31,032 bases of DNA from JBMNCQ01 sp049366715 (GCA_049366715.1 JBMNCQ010000072.1:1-31032); one strand, 5' to 3'; counted from the first letter of the stretch, positions 7,014 through 13,980 are shown. Made by a program: numbers and translations. Notes: a model not told the origin generated them from the letters alone.

Positions 7014-7391
7014 CTATTCTACCTCCCTATAAAGTAAGTACAACATCTCCTGCAAATCTTCAAGTCCTATATTTAAAGTTTTACTCTCCAAAATAATCTC
7101 TGTCAGCTTTTCTTCAATTATCCTTAAACGTCTTTCTTGAAGCAATTCTTTATTTTGTCCTGCTACAAAGGAACCTTTACCGGCGACAGTTTCAATAAAT
7201 CCTTCCTTTTCCAGTTCCTCATAGGCTCTTTTCGTCGTAATTACACTGATGTGCAAGTCCTTGGCCAGATTTCTAATGGAGGGAAGGCTGTCACCACTAC
7301 TTAGTTCACCCTTGAGAATTTGACTTTTTATTTGTTTGGCGATCTGTTCATACAGCGGTTCCTCCGAAGAGTTAGATATTATAATATTCAT
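7014..7391 (-). CDS. GntR family regulator, YtrA subfamily
   Basis: A repressor of about 125 residues. It has an N-terminal GntR winged helix (PLYEQIAKQIKSQILKGEL, then SLPSIRNLAKDLHISVITTKRAYEELEKEGFI and the wing TVAGKGSFVAG) and a short helical dimerisation tail without a ligand-binding domain. This is the layout of the YtrA subfamily, which represses ABC-exporter operons such as the one that follows. The start is placed at 7391, because GGAGAG lies exactly 6 nt before that ATG. An ATG at 7421 lies inside the operator and has no ribosome site. The promoter and 31-bp dyad directly upstream point to autorepression. Confidence 0.9.
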   Translation of the reverse strand: MNIIISNSSEEPLYEQIAKQIKSQILKGELSSGDSLPSIRNLAKDLHISVITTKRAYEELEKEGFIETVAGKGSFVAGQNKELLQERRLRIIEEKLTEIILESKTLNIGLEDLQEMLYLLYREVE

Positions 7392-7418
7392 AGACATCTC
7401 TCCACTGTTAATACTGTT

Positions 7419-7449
7419 CATACTGTAAATATATTATATATACAGTATG
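7419..7449. promoter_or_regulatory. 31-bp inverted repeat, candidate YtrA-type operator
   Basis: Perfect 9-bp arms CATACTGTA (7419-7427) and TACAGTATG (7441-7449) flank an AT-only centre of 13 bp. It covers the promoter from the spacer past the -10, the usual place for a GntR repressor site. An extra partial half-site (ATACTGT) lies at 7411-7417. Confidence 0.75.
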
Positions 7450-7461
7450 TTCTCCTGTCAA
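7433..7461 (-). promoter_or_regulatory. Consensus sigma-A promoter of the GntR-ABC operon
   Basis: On the minus strand, perfect -35 TTGACA (7456-7461), 17-bp spacer and perfect -10 TATAAT (7433-7438). A full-consensus promoter fits a strong operon normally held silent by a repressor. Confidence 0.88.
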
Positions 7462-7931
7462 TAATGAATTAGGAAAAGATACGAAAACAGCTTGATCGAA
7501 AATGCTTCGGCAAATGTCTTGAAGTTTTCCGGAGATTACGAATAACCGTTTTCCGGAGATATTTGAAAAAAATCTGTCCGTCAGGCCAAGAAATATAAAA
7601 TTTCTTAATCGCTATTGCTTTGTCTTGACAATAACGGCTTTCCTTAAATAAAAGTGAAATCATGAAGACTTTAAGTAGATGAGCTTATTTGAAATTAAGC
7701 CACGGAGGCTGGTTTGCCGTGTTTTAAAACGGCACTGCCTTACGTGGCTTTATTAATTGGTTCCCGCATCTTTCTAACTTTACCCATTGTCAGTCAAATT
7801 TTTAACGGCCTTGATCCCTGGGATAAATCCCTGCCCACCAAAGCAGCACAAGCCCGGCAAATACTAAAGACCCTGCTCAATGACCAGGGTCCTTCCTAAA
7901 GAAATTCACACCATTTACCGTCCGGGTATTC
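7462..7931. other. Mostly gene-free gap, possible degenerate sequence
   Basis: About 470 bp with no clear gene. A 13-bp direct repeat GTTTTCCGGAGAT occurs twice near 7525 and 7549. A hairpin GACCCTG/CAGGGTC (about 7870-7893) with a weak TCTTT tail on the minus strand may end the DUF5305 transcript. A short open frame with a ribosome site is listed separately (7714-7899). The rest may be decayed coding sequence, but no family could be recognised. Confidence 0.45.
7714..7899 (+). CDS. Doubtful 61-aa open frame
   Basis: A TTG-started frame preceded by GGAGG at a 5-nt spacing. The product has a hydrophobic N-terminal half (PYVALLIGSRIFLTLPIVS) and an amphipathic, basic C-terminal half (LPTKAAQARQILKTLL). 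It ends just after a hairpin. I do not recognise it, and it could be a remnant or a chance frame. It is listed because of the good ribosome site on an otherwise empty strand. Confidence 0.25.
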   Translation: MPCFKTALPYVALLIGSRIFLTLPIVSQIFNGLDPWDKSLPTKAAQARQILKTLLNDQGPS

Positions 7932-9047
7932 TCAACTCTCAATTTTTACTTTATTATCCTGAAAGGGCTGTTCCAGAATTTCCGGTTCAGGCACCTGCAG
8001 CTCATAGCTGAATATTTGGGGTTCATCAAGAACATAGAATGTTATTTTCCGCTCCTCTGCGGAATCATCCCTGTACATGACCGGTTTACTTATTTCATCG
8101 GCAATCAGTACCAGATCCTCCAGGGTTTTTACCGGCATCATCCCGGCCGCATCTATGATAACTCCGTCTGCTAAAGCTACTAACCTGTCTCCGTGTTTTT
8201 TAAAGATTTCTTTTCTACTCTTAACCAGCGGGTCAATCACAGGTACTTTCGTGAAGAAAAGTAATAATATTAGAGCGGTCAAAGCTATTCCTGCTCCGCA
8301 CCCTAAAGCGTAAACCTTCCCTTTATCAGGAGGCAGTTCTCTCTGTACCGTCCGCGCGATAGCCCCTTGCTTTTCCAGAGTTGGCTCACCGGTGATTTGA
8401 AAGTAAGAGGTAACAAGGGGCATGACCAAGGTGGGACAAAGTTCCTCCGTGATAAGCTCTTTTCCGCCGGCATCTGCCGTTATTTTTACCTGCCACTCTA
8501 CCTGCAGCAGAGCTTCCGTAGCTATATTCGTATCTTCAAAAAATTGCTCCACAAAATTATTATAATTCTGAAAGTCAAGGGAAATTTCCCTCTCCAGAGA
8601 AACTGTTTTATCCCTGCCGCTAAAGTCTGCGGGGGGCAACAACTCATATTCCTTACTCCAGACGGTTATTAGCTCTTCACGATCTCTGATCACACCTTTA
8701 AGATAGGCCTTTATGCCATACTCCCCCTGGTAATTAACAGGCTTGTCTCCGGTAAATTGGTAGGTAAAGAAAGTATTGATGTTGCTTATAAAAGGAGTAA
8801 GATAAAAGTTCCCTGATCCCAGGCTTGTTTCAGTATATATGGGGTTGGGGTTAAGATAGACCCTGTAATTTACATCTGCCTTCTGGGTATAAGCATAATC
8901 GATGATTTCTTCTTCAACAAATCCCGGCTCTTGAGAGGATTTGTACATAAAAAACAACGTGCCGGCCAGAATAACTGCCAGTAAAAACGTCAGTACAATT
9001 TTTAAATGTTTGGGGATTTGCAAGTGCCTGGTGATTTTTACTTTCAC
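7932..9047 (-). CDS. DUF5305 family membrane protein linked to SipW
   Basis: A protein of about 371 residues, anchored by an N-terminal helix (roughly 16-34) and a second helix (roughly 245-265). They bracket a ~210-residue extracellular beta-rich domain (FYLTPFISNINTFFTYQF, VNYQGEYGIKAYLKG) and leave a ~105-residue cytoplasmic tail. This layout matches DUF5305 proteins, which are often found beside archaeal/SipW-type signal peptidases; function is unknown, and a scaffold or chaperone for exported matrix proteins is a guess. The GTG start at 9047 has GGAGG 8 nt upstream; an upstream ATG (9095) would overlap sipW by 14 bp but has a poorer site. The stop TGA and last residues (KIES) come from a CAATTCT-family repeat. 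Confidence 0.75.
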   Translation of the reverse strand: MKVKITRHLQIPKHLKIVLTFLLAVILAGTLFFMYKSSQEPGFVEEEIIDYAYTQKADVNYRVYLNPNPIYTETSLGSGNFYLTPFISNINTFFTYQFTGDKPVNYQGEYGIKAYLKGVIRDREELITVWSKEYELLPPADFSGRDKTVSLEREISLDFQNYNNFVEQFFEDTNIATEALLQVEWQVKITADAGGKELITEELCPTLVMPLVTSYFQITGEPTLEKQGAIARTVQRELPPDKGKVYALGCGAGIALTALILLLFFTKVPVIDPLVKSRKEIFKKHGDRLVALADGVIIDAAGMMPVKTLEDLVLIADEISKPVMYRDDSAEERKITFYVLDEPQIFSYELQVPEPEILEQPFQDNKVKIES

Positions 9048-9081
9048 AAACATTTCCTCCAATACCTTCCAAATAATTCTT

Positions 9082-10287
9082 TTATATTTCCACATTATCT
9101 GTTGAAATTCCTCCTGAGCTCCGTAGAATTAAGGTCGGCCAGCCGATTTTAGGAATCACTTTAACCAGCCTGCCCTCGATTTGCTGGGCCGAAACGGGCT
9201 CGGAATCAGGGCTGGAATTATTATCGCCCTTGGTTTTATACTGCAGCGGGTCTTCCCCGGTAACCTCAATAACCCGGTGGATAACATCCATTTCCGCATA
9301 GCGGAACTGGACAACATCGCCCACTTTTATGGTTTCCCCGTCAACTTTTTTCATAATAACCACATCACCGGGGTCGATCACAGGCATCATACTGCCGGTT
9401 ATTATGACCTTGGGATAAACAGGAAATAAGCCCACCGCGAACCAGACCATTAAAACGGAAATAACACAGGTCAGAATCCATTCCAGGGGTCTTTCCCTGT
9501 CTCTGGCTACATTACGGACTTCCCTGGCTTCCCTGTTATATACTTGCTGCACAAAAATTAAGCTGGCAAAGGGAATCAAAGTACCTATAAAAGTCTTGGT
9601 CATCCAACCCGAATTGGGCAGAACCGGGGAAAACCATTGAAAGCCCTTCAACATTCCCTGATAGATAATAGCAGGAACAGGTCCCCCCAGGTAAGCCAAA
9701 TAAGAGGTCAAAAGGTTTTCCGAAAACAGCGGCAGTACTGTATCCCCCGCATACTTGATCCCTGCAAAAGGGCTGGTTAAACTCATGATTTTTATTATAG
9801 ATAAGTTAAGCAGCGTAAAAAAAATACTGGCAAAAACCACAGTTAAATGGGGATGACCCTTGGCGCCATTATTTACTAGATAAGCCCTAGCCGACTCGTT
9901 AGCTAATATTAAAGAAAATACATAAGAAAAATTAATAATGATTCCCCAAAATGCAAAAGAATAAGGACTTTTTCCAAAACCGTCCAGGAAACCGCCGACT
10001 AGCATAAAAAAAATGTGAAAACCTCCACATAAAAAAGCAAGGGTATAAATATAATTCTTCAGCCTGTATTTTCCCTGCATCCTGCTCCGGGGCAGGATCC
10101 ATATTATATAGGCTATACTTAACCATAGCAGTGGCTTTGTCAAAAAGCTTGTATATAAATATTGATCAATGATAATTAAATATTTCTCAATAAAATAAGC
10201 AAAAAACAGTAGAATGGCGATGAACCGGCTTTTTAACTTTCCCTTGCATGTGAATAAGTACCTTTTAAATATCTTGATCTCCCCCAT
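9082..10287 (-). CDS. sipW: SipW-type signal peptidase I with extra N-terminal membrane domain
   Basis: A 401-residue S26-type signal peptidase. The catalytic part is C-terminal: Ser299 in IITGSMMPVIDPGD, His337 in DVIHRVIEV and the Asp region KGDNNSSPDSEPV (355-361), the Ser-His-Asp arrangement of ER/archaeal/SipW enzymes rather than Ser-Lys. Classical SipW proteins are about 190 residues. This one has about 265 additional N-terminal residues with roughly six hydrophobic helices, which I cannot assign. Directly upstream are two genes with SipW-class signal peptides, its likely substrates, and DUF5305 follows. The ATG has no clear ribosome site, so translation may be low or the start may differ. 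The cut occurs on the outer face of the membrane. Confidence 0.88.
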   Translation of the reverse strand: MGEIKIFKRYLFTCKGKLKSRFIAILLFFAYFIEKYLIIIDQYLYTSFLTKPLLWLSIAYIIWILPRSRMQGKYRLKNYIYTLAFLCGGFHIFFMLVGGFLDGFGKSPYSFAFWGIIINFSYVFSLILANESARAYLVNNGAKGHPHLTVVFASIFFTLLNLSIIKIMSLTSPFAGIKYAGDTVLPLFSENLLTSYLAYLGGPVPAIIYQGMLKGFQWFSPVLPNSGWMTKTFIGTLIPFASLIFVQQVYNREAREVRNVARDRERPLEWILTCVISVLMVWFAVGLFPVYPKVIITGSMMPVIDPGDVVIMKKVDGETIKVGDVVQFRYAEMDVIHRVIEVTGEDPLQYKTKGDNNSSPDSEPVSAQQIEGRLVKVIPKIGWPTLILRSSGGISTDNVEI

Positions 10288-10310
10288 AAATCTATTATTA
10301 TTTATTAGTT

Positions 10311-10347
10311 AAGGAGCTTGGGCAGGTAAAACACCGCCAAGCTCCTT
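10311..10347 (-). promoter_or_regulatory. Intercistronic hairpin between substrate gene and sipW
   Basis: A perfect 11-bp stem AAGGAGCTTGG/CCAAGCTCCTT with a 15-nt loop lies 45 bp past the substrate gene stop and 24 nt before the sipW start. No T-run follows, so it is not a standard terminator. It could protect the 3' end of an abundant upstream message or lower sipW expression relative to its substrates (inference). Confidence 0.6.
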
Positions 10348-10391
10348 GAAATCAATTTGAAATTTTTCTTTGTTATTAACTTATCTTAATC

Positions 10392-11114
10392 TTACCCTTT
10401 AACTGTGTCCGCAACGGGAAAATTCCATTGTGCGAAATTAAGTTGAATTGTAAATTGACAATTATCCCCTTCATGATCATCAATATTATCTATCCTGAAC
10501 GGAAGTTTTAATAGAACATATTCTCCGTCTTGACCATTGTTTTCTTCATTATCAGTATTTTCAGCAGGGAAAGGAGTGGTAACCGGGTCTAACTGTATGC
10601 CGTATAATGCATTATTTTCATCGTTTAAAAAAGCATCTAAAGCACGATAGTTACCACCGTAGCTTGAGGCGCTCCCAAATACGTATTTTTCTAAAGAATC
10701 CGCACCGTATGCTAATTTATAATCAATATCTTGTAATAAGTTAGCTACTACAGAACCCGAACTTGAAGGAATAGTAAGATCCATACTTTCTATTTTGGCC
10801 GGAATTGAACCTACATTATGAATCTTAAAGCTTACCTCACCTTCCAACCCTGGGTATGCATTAGTAACTGTTACAGTATATTCATCATGATTATCTGCAT
10901 ACCCAGTTTCTAAATCGTTTGCTACTATAGTTGCGGTAGCAACTCCCTCATTACCCTTAAATAAAGTAACTTCTCCGTCATTTACAGTAACATCAAATTC
11001 ACCCATATCAACAGTTGTAGTTAACGTTATTTGATCTTGCCAATATGCATAACCTGCCCCCATCAGCATTAAAGCTAAAACCATTGCCACTGCTAAAAAT
11101 TTCATTCTTTTCAT
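10392..11114 (-). CDS. Secreted TasA/camelysin-like protein with SipW-class signal peptide
   Basis: A 240-residue exported protein. The N-terminus is the SipW-cognate signal class: basic MKRMK, a hydrophobic core and the hallmark GAGYAYWQDQ, with a following TTTVDMGEFDV strand like that of TasA. The mature part is a beta-rich, acidic domain with matrix-protein features (VSFKIHNVGSIPAKIESMDL is a typical TasA/CalY jelly-roll strand pair) and a Asn/Glu-rich loop (residues ~190-205). It is probably an extracellular fibre or matrix subunit cut by the SipW enzyme encoded just downstream. AAAGGAG precedes the ATG by 11 nt. It is co-oriented with a similar gene upstream (11262-11846). Confidence 0.82.
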   Translation of the reverse strand: MKRMKFLAVAMVLALMLMGAGYAYWQDQITLTTTVDMGEFDVTVNDGEVTLFKGNEGVATATIVANDLETGYADNHDEYTVTVTNAYPGLEGEVSFKIHNVGSIPAKIESMDLTIPSSSGSVVANLLQDIDYKLAYGADSLEKYVFGSASSYGGNYRALDAFLNDENNALYGIQLDPVTTPFPAENTDNEENNGQDGEYVLLKLPFRIDNIDDHEGDNCQFTIQLNFAQWNFPVADTVKG

Positions 11115-11261
11115 TACACATCAATCTCCTTTTTTTGTTTTTTTTGATAAACCTATCTTTTTAAAACTTATGTATAAAAACTAAGCTGCAAAACTATGTA
11201 AAAACCAATACTTCCTGGTCTTTTACCACCTCCGCAAGTAATAGTTTACTTCTTTGCTGAA

Positions 11262-11846
11262 CTATTCCAATTGTTGCAACAATGTACCTAAATTAAAATC
11301 GCCGTTTATCAGTATTTCCCGTTCCCATCCCTGGCCGTTAAACTGCTCTATTACCAGGGCAAGTTGAAATTCATATTCATCCGGGTGATTGGGGCCAATT
11401 ATTATATGATGGGTACGGGAGCGGCCCGGAATTAAATAACGCCATGAACTCCATGAATCCCCGGGATTAACAAGATTTATTTCTAAACCACCGTTATCTC
11501 TTTTTTCAAAATGATATCTGATGGGAATCCCCGCATCTGCAGGGTTGGTAATTTCCGCCTGTAAATCAAAAGGACCTGGATAAACCACAGTTTCACAACT
11601 TACATCAATCTCAGCATCGTCCTTTCCGCTTACTTGCGAAGGGTCGATCGATTTAACTCCCCCAAAATCATTATTAAAAAACCTAACTTCAATATCCTGT
11701 TGAAAATCCGCCATTTCAAAAATAGCGTCCAGTTTGGTTTCATCATGCCATTGAGCATATCCGGCTCCTAAAATACTCAGAGACAAAACCATAACCAGGG
11801 CTAAAAAGCCAAGATATTTTTTTCTGTTTTGCAATTTCCTTCCCAC
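11262..11846 (-). CDS. Second secreted protein with SipW-class signal peptide
   Basis: A 194-residue protein. It has a basic N-terminus (MGRKLQNRKKYLG), a hydrophobic core and the SipW-class motif GAGYAQWHDET, followed by a beta-rich domain with one Cys-containing strand (DAEIDVSCETVVYPGP) and the 'LQAEITNPADAGIPIRYHFE' pattern of TasA/camelysin-like folds. It is shorter than its neighbour at 10392-11114 and only distantly similar, so it may be a minor or anchoring subunit like TapA (inference). The GTG start has AGGAG 11 nt upstream. The structured RNA at 11921-12016 with its terminator lies 75 bp before the start, so that RNA may be its leader. Confidence 0.78.
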   Translation of the reverse strand: MGRKLQNRKKYLGFLALVMVLSLSILGAGYAQWHDETKLDAIFEMADFQQDIEVRFFNNDFGGVKSIDPSQVSGKDDAEIDVSCETVVYPGPFDLQAEITNPADAGIPIRYHFEKRDNGGLEINLVNPGDSWSSWRYLIPGRSRTHHIIIGPNHPDEYEFQLALVIEQFNGQGWEREILINGDFNLGTLLQQLE

Positions 11847-11920
11847 TAAATTATCAACTCCTAACTATAGGAAGTCGCTCAACATGCTTTTAATACTAAC
11901 TAAGGCTGATTTTACGTATT

Positions 11921-12016
11921 AAAAAAACCCAATCAGCAAAGATTGGGTCGGTTGCACCACTGACTCCGTACGTTTTAGGTGCCCAGTTTACCAAACGTAC
12001 TTCCTTGTCCCCCAAA
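11921..12016 (-). ncRNA. Unidentified structured RNA, copy 1, with terminator
   Basis: Read on the minus strand: GGGGGACAAG, an 8-bp helix GTACGTTT/AAACGTAC (11993-12000 with 11968-11975) closing a 17-nt loop with GGGCACC, then GTGGTGCAACCGACC running into a terminator (ACCCAATC-6 nt-GATTGGGT plus seven Ts, 11921-11948). The loop GCACC can pair with downstream GGTGC, giving a pseudoknot. Two further copies at 13548 and 13826 share the single-stranded blocks while changing the helix in compensating fashion. It lies 30 bp past the SLH gene stop and 75 bp before the TasA-like gene, so it is either a leader riboswitch or a small RNA. I do not recognise the class. Confidence 0.75.
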
Positions 12017-12044
12017 TATAAATTTTACTTGCGGTTACCTAAAC

Positions 12045-13190
12045 TTAATTTGTATGTGCGGTATGATAGCCTAACAACCGGCAAATCACCGCAAAGGTTT
12101 CCGCTCTGGTCATATAATCTTTGGGCCGGAAAGTATTATCCGGGAAACCCCCGATAATCCCATTTTGCACGCTGGTTTTTACCCCTCCCAAGGCCCAGCT
12201 TGATATCTGACCCGCATCTTGGAAATTGAGATTAATTTCCCCGCTTAAGATTTTATTAAAGGCTTTGATTAAGGCACAGGTCAGCTCTTCTCTGGTAATA
12301 TAATTATCAGACTTGAAGACCCTGCCTCCGGACGTGTAATCAGGATACCCACTGAAAATTCCGGCCTCATAAGTAGCAATAATATATCCTCTGGCAAAGG
12401 CAGGAATTTTATCATTATAAGGATTAATACCGCCTGCCTTATCCTCCAGGCTCAAGGCCCGCCCCAGAAATACGGCTACTTCCCCTCTGGTAATGGGGCC
12501 GTCCAGATAACCGTTATCCCACACATCTGTATAATTTGCTTCTTTGCTGTTCCCATAATTATTACTGACATTTACATCAATTTCCGCTTTAATTAAACTA
12601 TTTTCCAACAATGCACCAACACAGTCTACCGCCCAGTGCCCCCCGATGCTGGGCATCTCAACAAAGGGTTCCGTTACCAAATCATCATCATCGTCATCAT
12701 CGTCATCACTGCTGTTATTTACTGTTTCCGTTAAAGTTACCGTAAAGGCTAAAGTAGCGCTTCTGCCGGATAATCCCCGGCCGGCATCTTCCTTCATCTT
12801 TACCGTATATTTAAAATCTGCCGACTCATTACGGTCCAGATAAGAGGACGTGGTAATTTTATCCAGGGTAAGCTCAAAATTTTCTAAAGTGGGCTGATCA
12901 TCAAACACCAGGCCAACATTGCTCAGACCCAGCCGGCCAAATCCCTGATAAGTTATCCTCAGAGTGCCTGCCTTCGCTAACCCCGGGCACCATGGTCCGT
13001 CATAATCAGGATAGTCTACGGTATGTAAGATAAGAGTATCACTGCTGGGAGAAATGACCCCATTGGTCCCAACCGTGACCGTTATATCCGGGCTGTCTGC
13101 CGCTCCGGCACTTCCTAAAAGTCCCCAGCTAAATAACAGGGTAAAAATACCTATAATTATTAATTTCCTCTTCCTATTTATGTTTATCAC
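12045..13190 (-). CDS. SLH-domain cell-surface protein
   Basis: A 381-residue exported protein. It has a signal peptide (RKRKLIIIGIFTLLFSWGLLGSAGAA), a ~130-residue beta domain (LRITYQGFGRLGLSNVGLVF, then a Thr/Ser-rich part), a run of nine Asp (162-170), and three SLH repeats. The repeats are SIGGHWAVDC...ITRGEVAVFLGRAL, then KIPAFARGYIIATYEAGIFSGYPD...ITREELTCALIKA, then ISSWALGGVKTSVQNGIIGGFPD...MTRAETFAVICRLLG. SLH domains bind pyruvylated secondary cell-wall polymer, so the protein sits on the wall with its N-terminal domain displayed. The start is placed at GTG 13190 because GGAGGG lies 6 nt upstream; longer in-frame ATGs (to 13340) lack usable sites. A long leader with two copies of the unknown RNA precedes it. 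Confidence 0.88.
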   Translation of the reverse strand: MININRKRKLIIIGIFTLLFSWGLLGSAGAADSPDITVTVGTNGVISPSSDTLILHTVDYPDYDGPWCPGLAKAGTLRITYQGFGRLGLSNVGLVFDDQPTLENFELTLDKITTSSYLDRNESADFKYTVKMKEDAGRGLSGRSATLAFTVTLTETVNNSSDDDDDDDDDLVTEPFVEMPSIGGHWAVDCVGALLENSLIKAEIDVNVSNNYGNSKEANYTDVWDNGYLDGPITRGEVAVFLGRALSLEDKAGGINPYNDKIPAFARGYIIATYEAGIFSGYPDYTSGGRVFKSDNYITREELTCALIKAFNKILSGEINLNFQDAGQISSWALGGVKTSVQNGIIGGFPDNTFRPKDYMTRAETFAVICRLLGYHTAHTN

Positions 13191-13416
13191 CTTCTTCCCT
13201 CCAGATACCACTTTGTTCACGGGCATATCTCCAGATTTCCTATTTCCAGGCATCCCTCCAATAATGCATCTCCTTGACGATTCATAATAAGGTCCGGCTA
13301 ATATGTTAGTTATTTTTATGTTTATCGGCACAAAATACATTTATTTTATTTTTTTCAACATAATTCATAATATGTAATAAAATTTATTTATATGCATATT
13401 TTTACATATAAATTGT

Positions 13417-13452
13417 AAAAAAATACCCAATCTCTTGTTGCATTAATTGGGT
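13417..13452 (-). terminator. Terminator in the SLH leader, perhaps remnant of a fourth RNA unit
   Basis: On the minus strand ACCCAAT-14 nt-ATTGGGT is followed by ATTTTTTT. The stem sequence is nearly that of the terminators of the three RNA copies, and a preceding GAATTGACCC resembles their ACCGACCC junction, but the aptamer-like part is missing. Confidence 0.7.
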
Positions 13453-13547
13453 CAATTCATTATATGCTTAAATATTTTTTTATTCTTAACCATAAAAATT
13501 AGTGATAAGGCCTGTCCAAATTCTTAGAACATCATCAAAAAATCCAC

Positions 13548-13645
13548 AAAAAAACCCAATCTATCTAACATAGATTGGGTCGGTTGCACCACTAACTCAG
13601 CATATCCTTAGTGCCCAATTATAGGATATGCATCATTGTCCCCCA
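13548..13645 (-). ncRNA. Unidentified structured RNA, copy 2, with terminator
   Basis: Minus strand: GGGGGACAATGAT, then an 8-bp helix GCATATCC/GGATATGC (13624-13631 with 13600-13607) around a 16-nt loop containing GGGCACTAA. Next comes TGAGTTAGTGGTGCAACCGACC and an 11-bp terminator ACCCAATCTAT/ATAGATTGGGT with seven Ts (13548-13580). Loop CACTAA is perfectly complementary to downstream TTAGTG (6 bp), a likely pseudoknot. It shares 15 consecutive bases (GTGGTGCAACCGACC) with copy 1 although its helix sequence is entirely different. Confidence 0.78.
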
Positions 13646-13679
13646 TATATGAAATATTTTCCTATTTTGCATTTTTAAT

Positions 13680-13706
13680 ACTATAGCAATGTTTTCGATT
13701 TGTCAA
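13680..13706 (-). promoter_or_regulatory. Promoter-like block before RNA copy 2
   Basis: Minus strand TTGACA (13701-13706) with TATAGT 15 bp downstream (13680-13685) or TAGTAT at 17 bp. The stretch from here to the RNA (ATTGCT, TATTAAAAAT, ATAGGAAAA, ATTTCAT) is homologous to the promoter region of copy 3, so promoter and RNA were duplicated together. The spacing is not ideal, so activity is uncertain. Confidence 0.45.
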
Positions 13707-13825
13707 TATGTATTTCACAAAATTTTCACAAAATTTCATGACGGCAAGTTCAGTAAAATATCCTTCCCCCACCTTTTTTGGGGTCAGCCTGTCCGGATTA
13801 AAATCATCATGACAGAAAGGTTCAC

Positions 13826-13925
13826 AAAAAAACCAATCTATCTAAATATAGATTGGGTCGGTTTCAGCACTAACTCAATATATCCTTAATGCCCGGATAC
13901 AGGATATACGTCATTGTATCCCATA
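13826..13925 (-). ncRNA. Unidentified structured RNA, copy 3, with terminator
   Basis: Minus strand: GGGATACAATGAC, an 8-bp helix GTATATCC/GGATATAT (13902-13909 with 13878-13885, one G-U pair) around a 16-nt loop with GGGCATTAA. Then come TTGAGTTAGTGCTGAAACCGACC and a 9-bp terminator stem CCAATCTAT/ATAGATTGG with seven Ts. Loop CATTAA pairs with TTAGTG (one G-U), so the C-to-U change relative to copy 2 keeps the proposed pseudoknot. It has its own consensus-like promoter at 13952-13980, giving a predicted transcript of about 120 nt. Confidence 0.78.
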
Positions 13926-13951
13926 CATGAAATGTTTTCCTATTGGTATTT

Positions 13952-13980
13952 TTAATAGAGCAATAGATTTTTCTTGTCAA
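13952..13980 (-). promoter_or_regulatory. Promoter of RNA copy 3 / SLH leader
   Basis: Minus strand, perfect -35 TTGACA (13975-13980), 17-bp spacer and -10 TATTAA (13952-13957). It begins 8 bp past the transglutaminase-like stop codon, so the RNA and SLH region is a separate transcription unit. Confidence 0.75.

Noticed and set aside
7469..7663. Minus-strand 64-aa frame upstream of the GntR operon
   Set aside because: There is no ribosome site or family match, and its composition looks like non-coding DNA; the region is described as a gap instead.
13190..13340. Longer start for the SLH protein (ATG at 13340)
   Set aside because: The added 50 residues precede a clear signal peptide, contain no features, and lack a properly spaced ribosome site; GTG 13190 has GGAGGG at 6 nt.
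13548..13645. T-box leader, suggested by GTGGTGCAACCG before a terminator
   Set aside because: The T-box consensus has TGGNACCGCG and a long stem I with specifier loop; this RNA is only ~65 nt before the terminator and neighbours surface genes, not amino-acid genes.
11921..13925. c-di-GMP-I or c-di-GMP-II identity for the three unknown RNA copies
   Set aside because: None has GGCAAA plus GACGCAAAGC, nor the class II core as I know it. They differ clearly from the two true c-di-GMP-I aptamers at 14828-15084.
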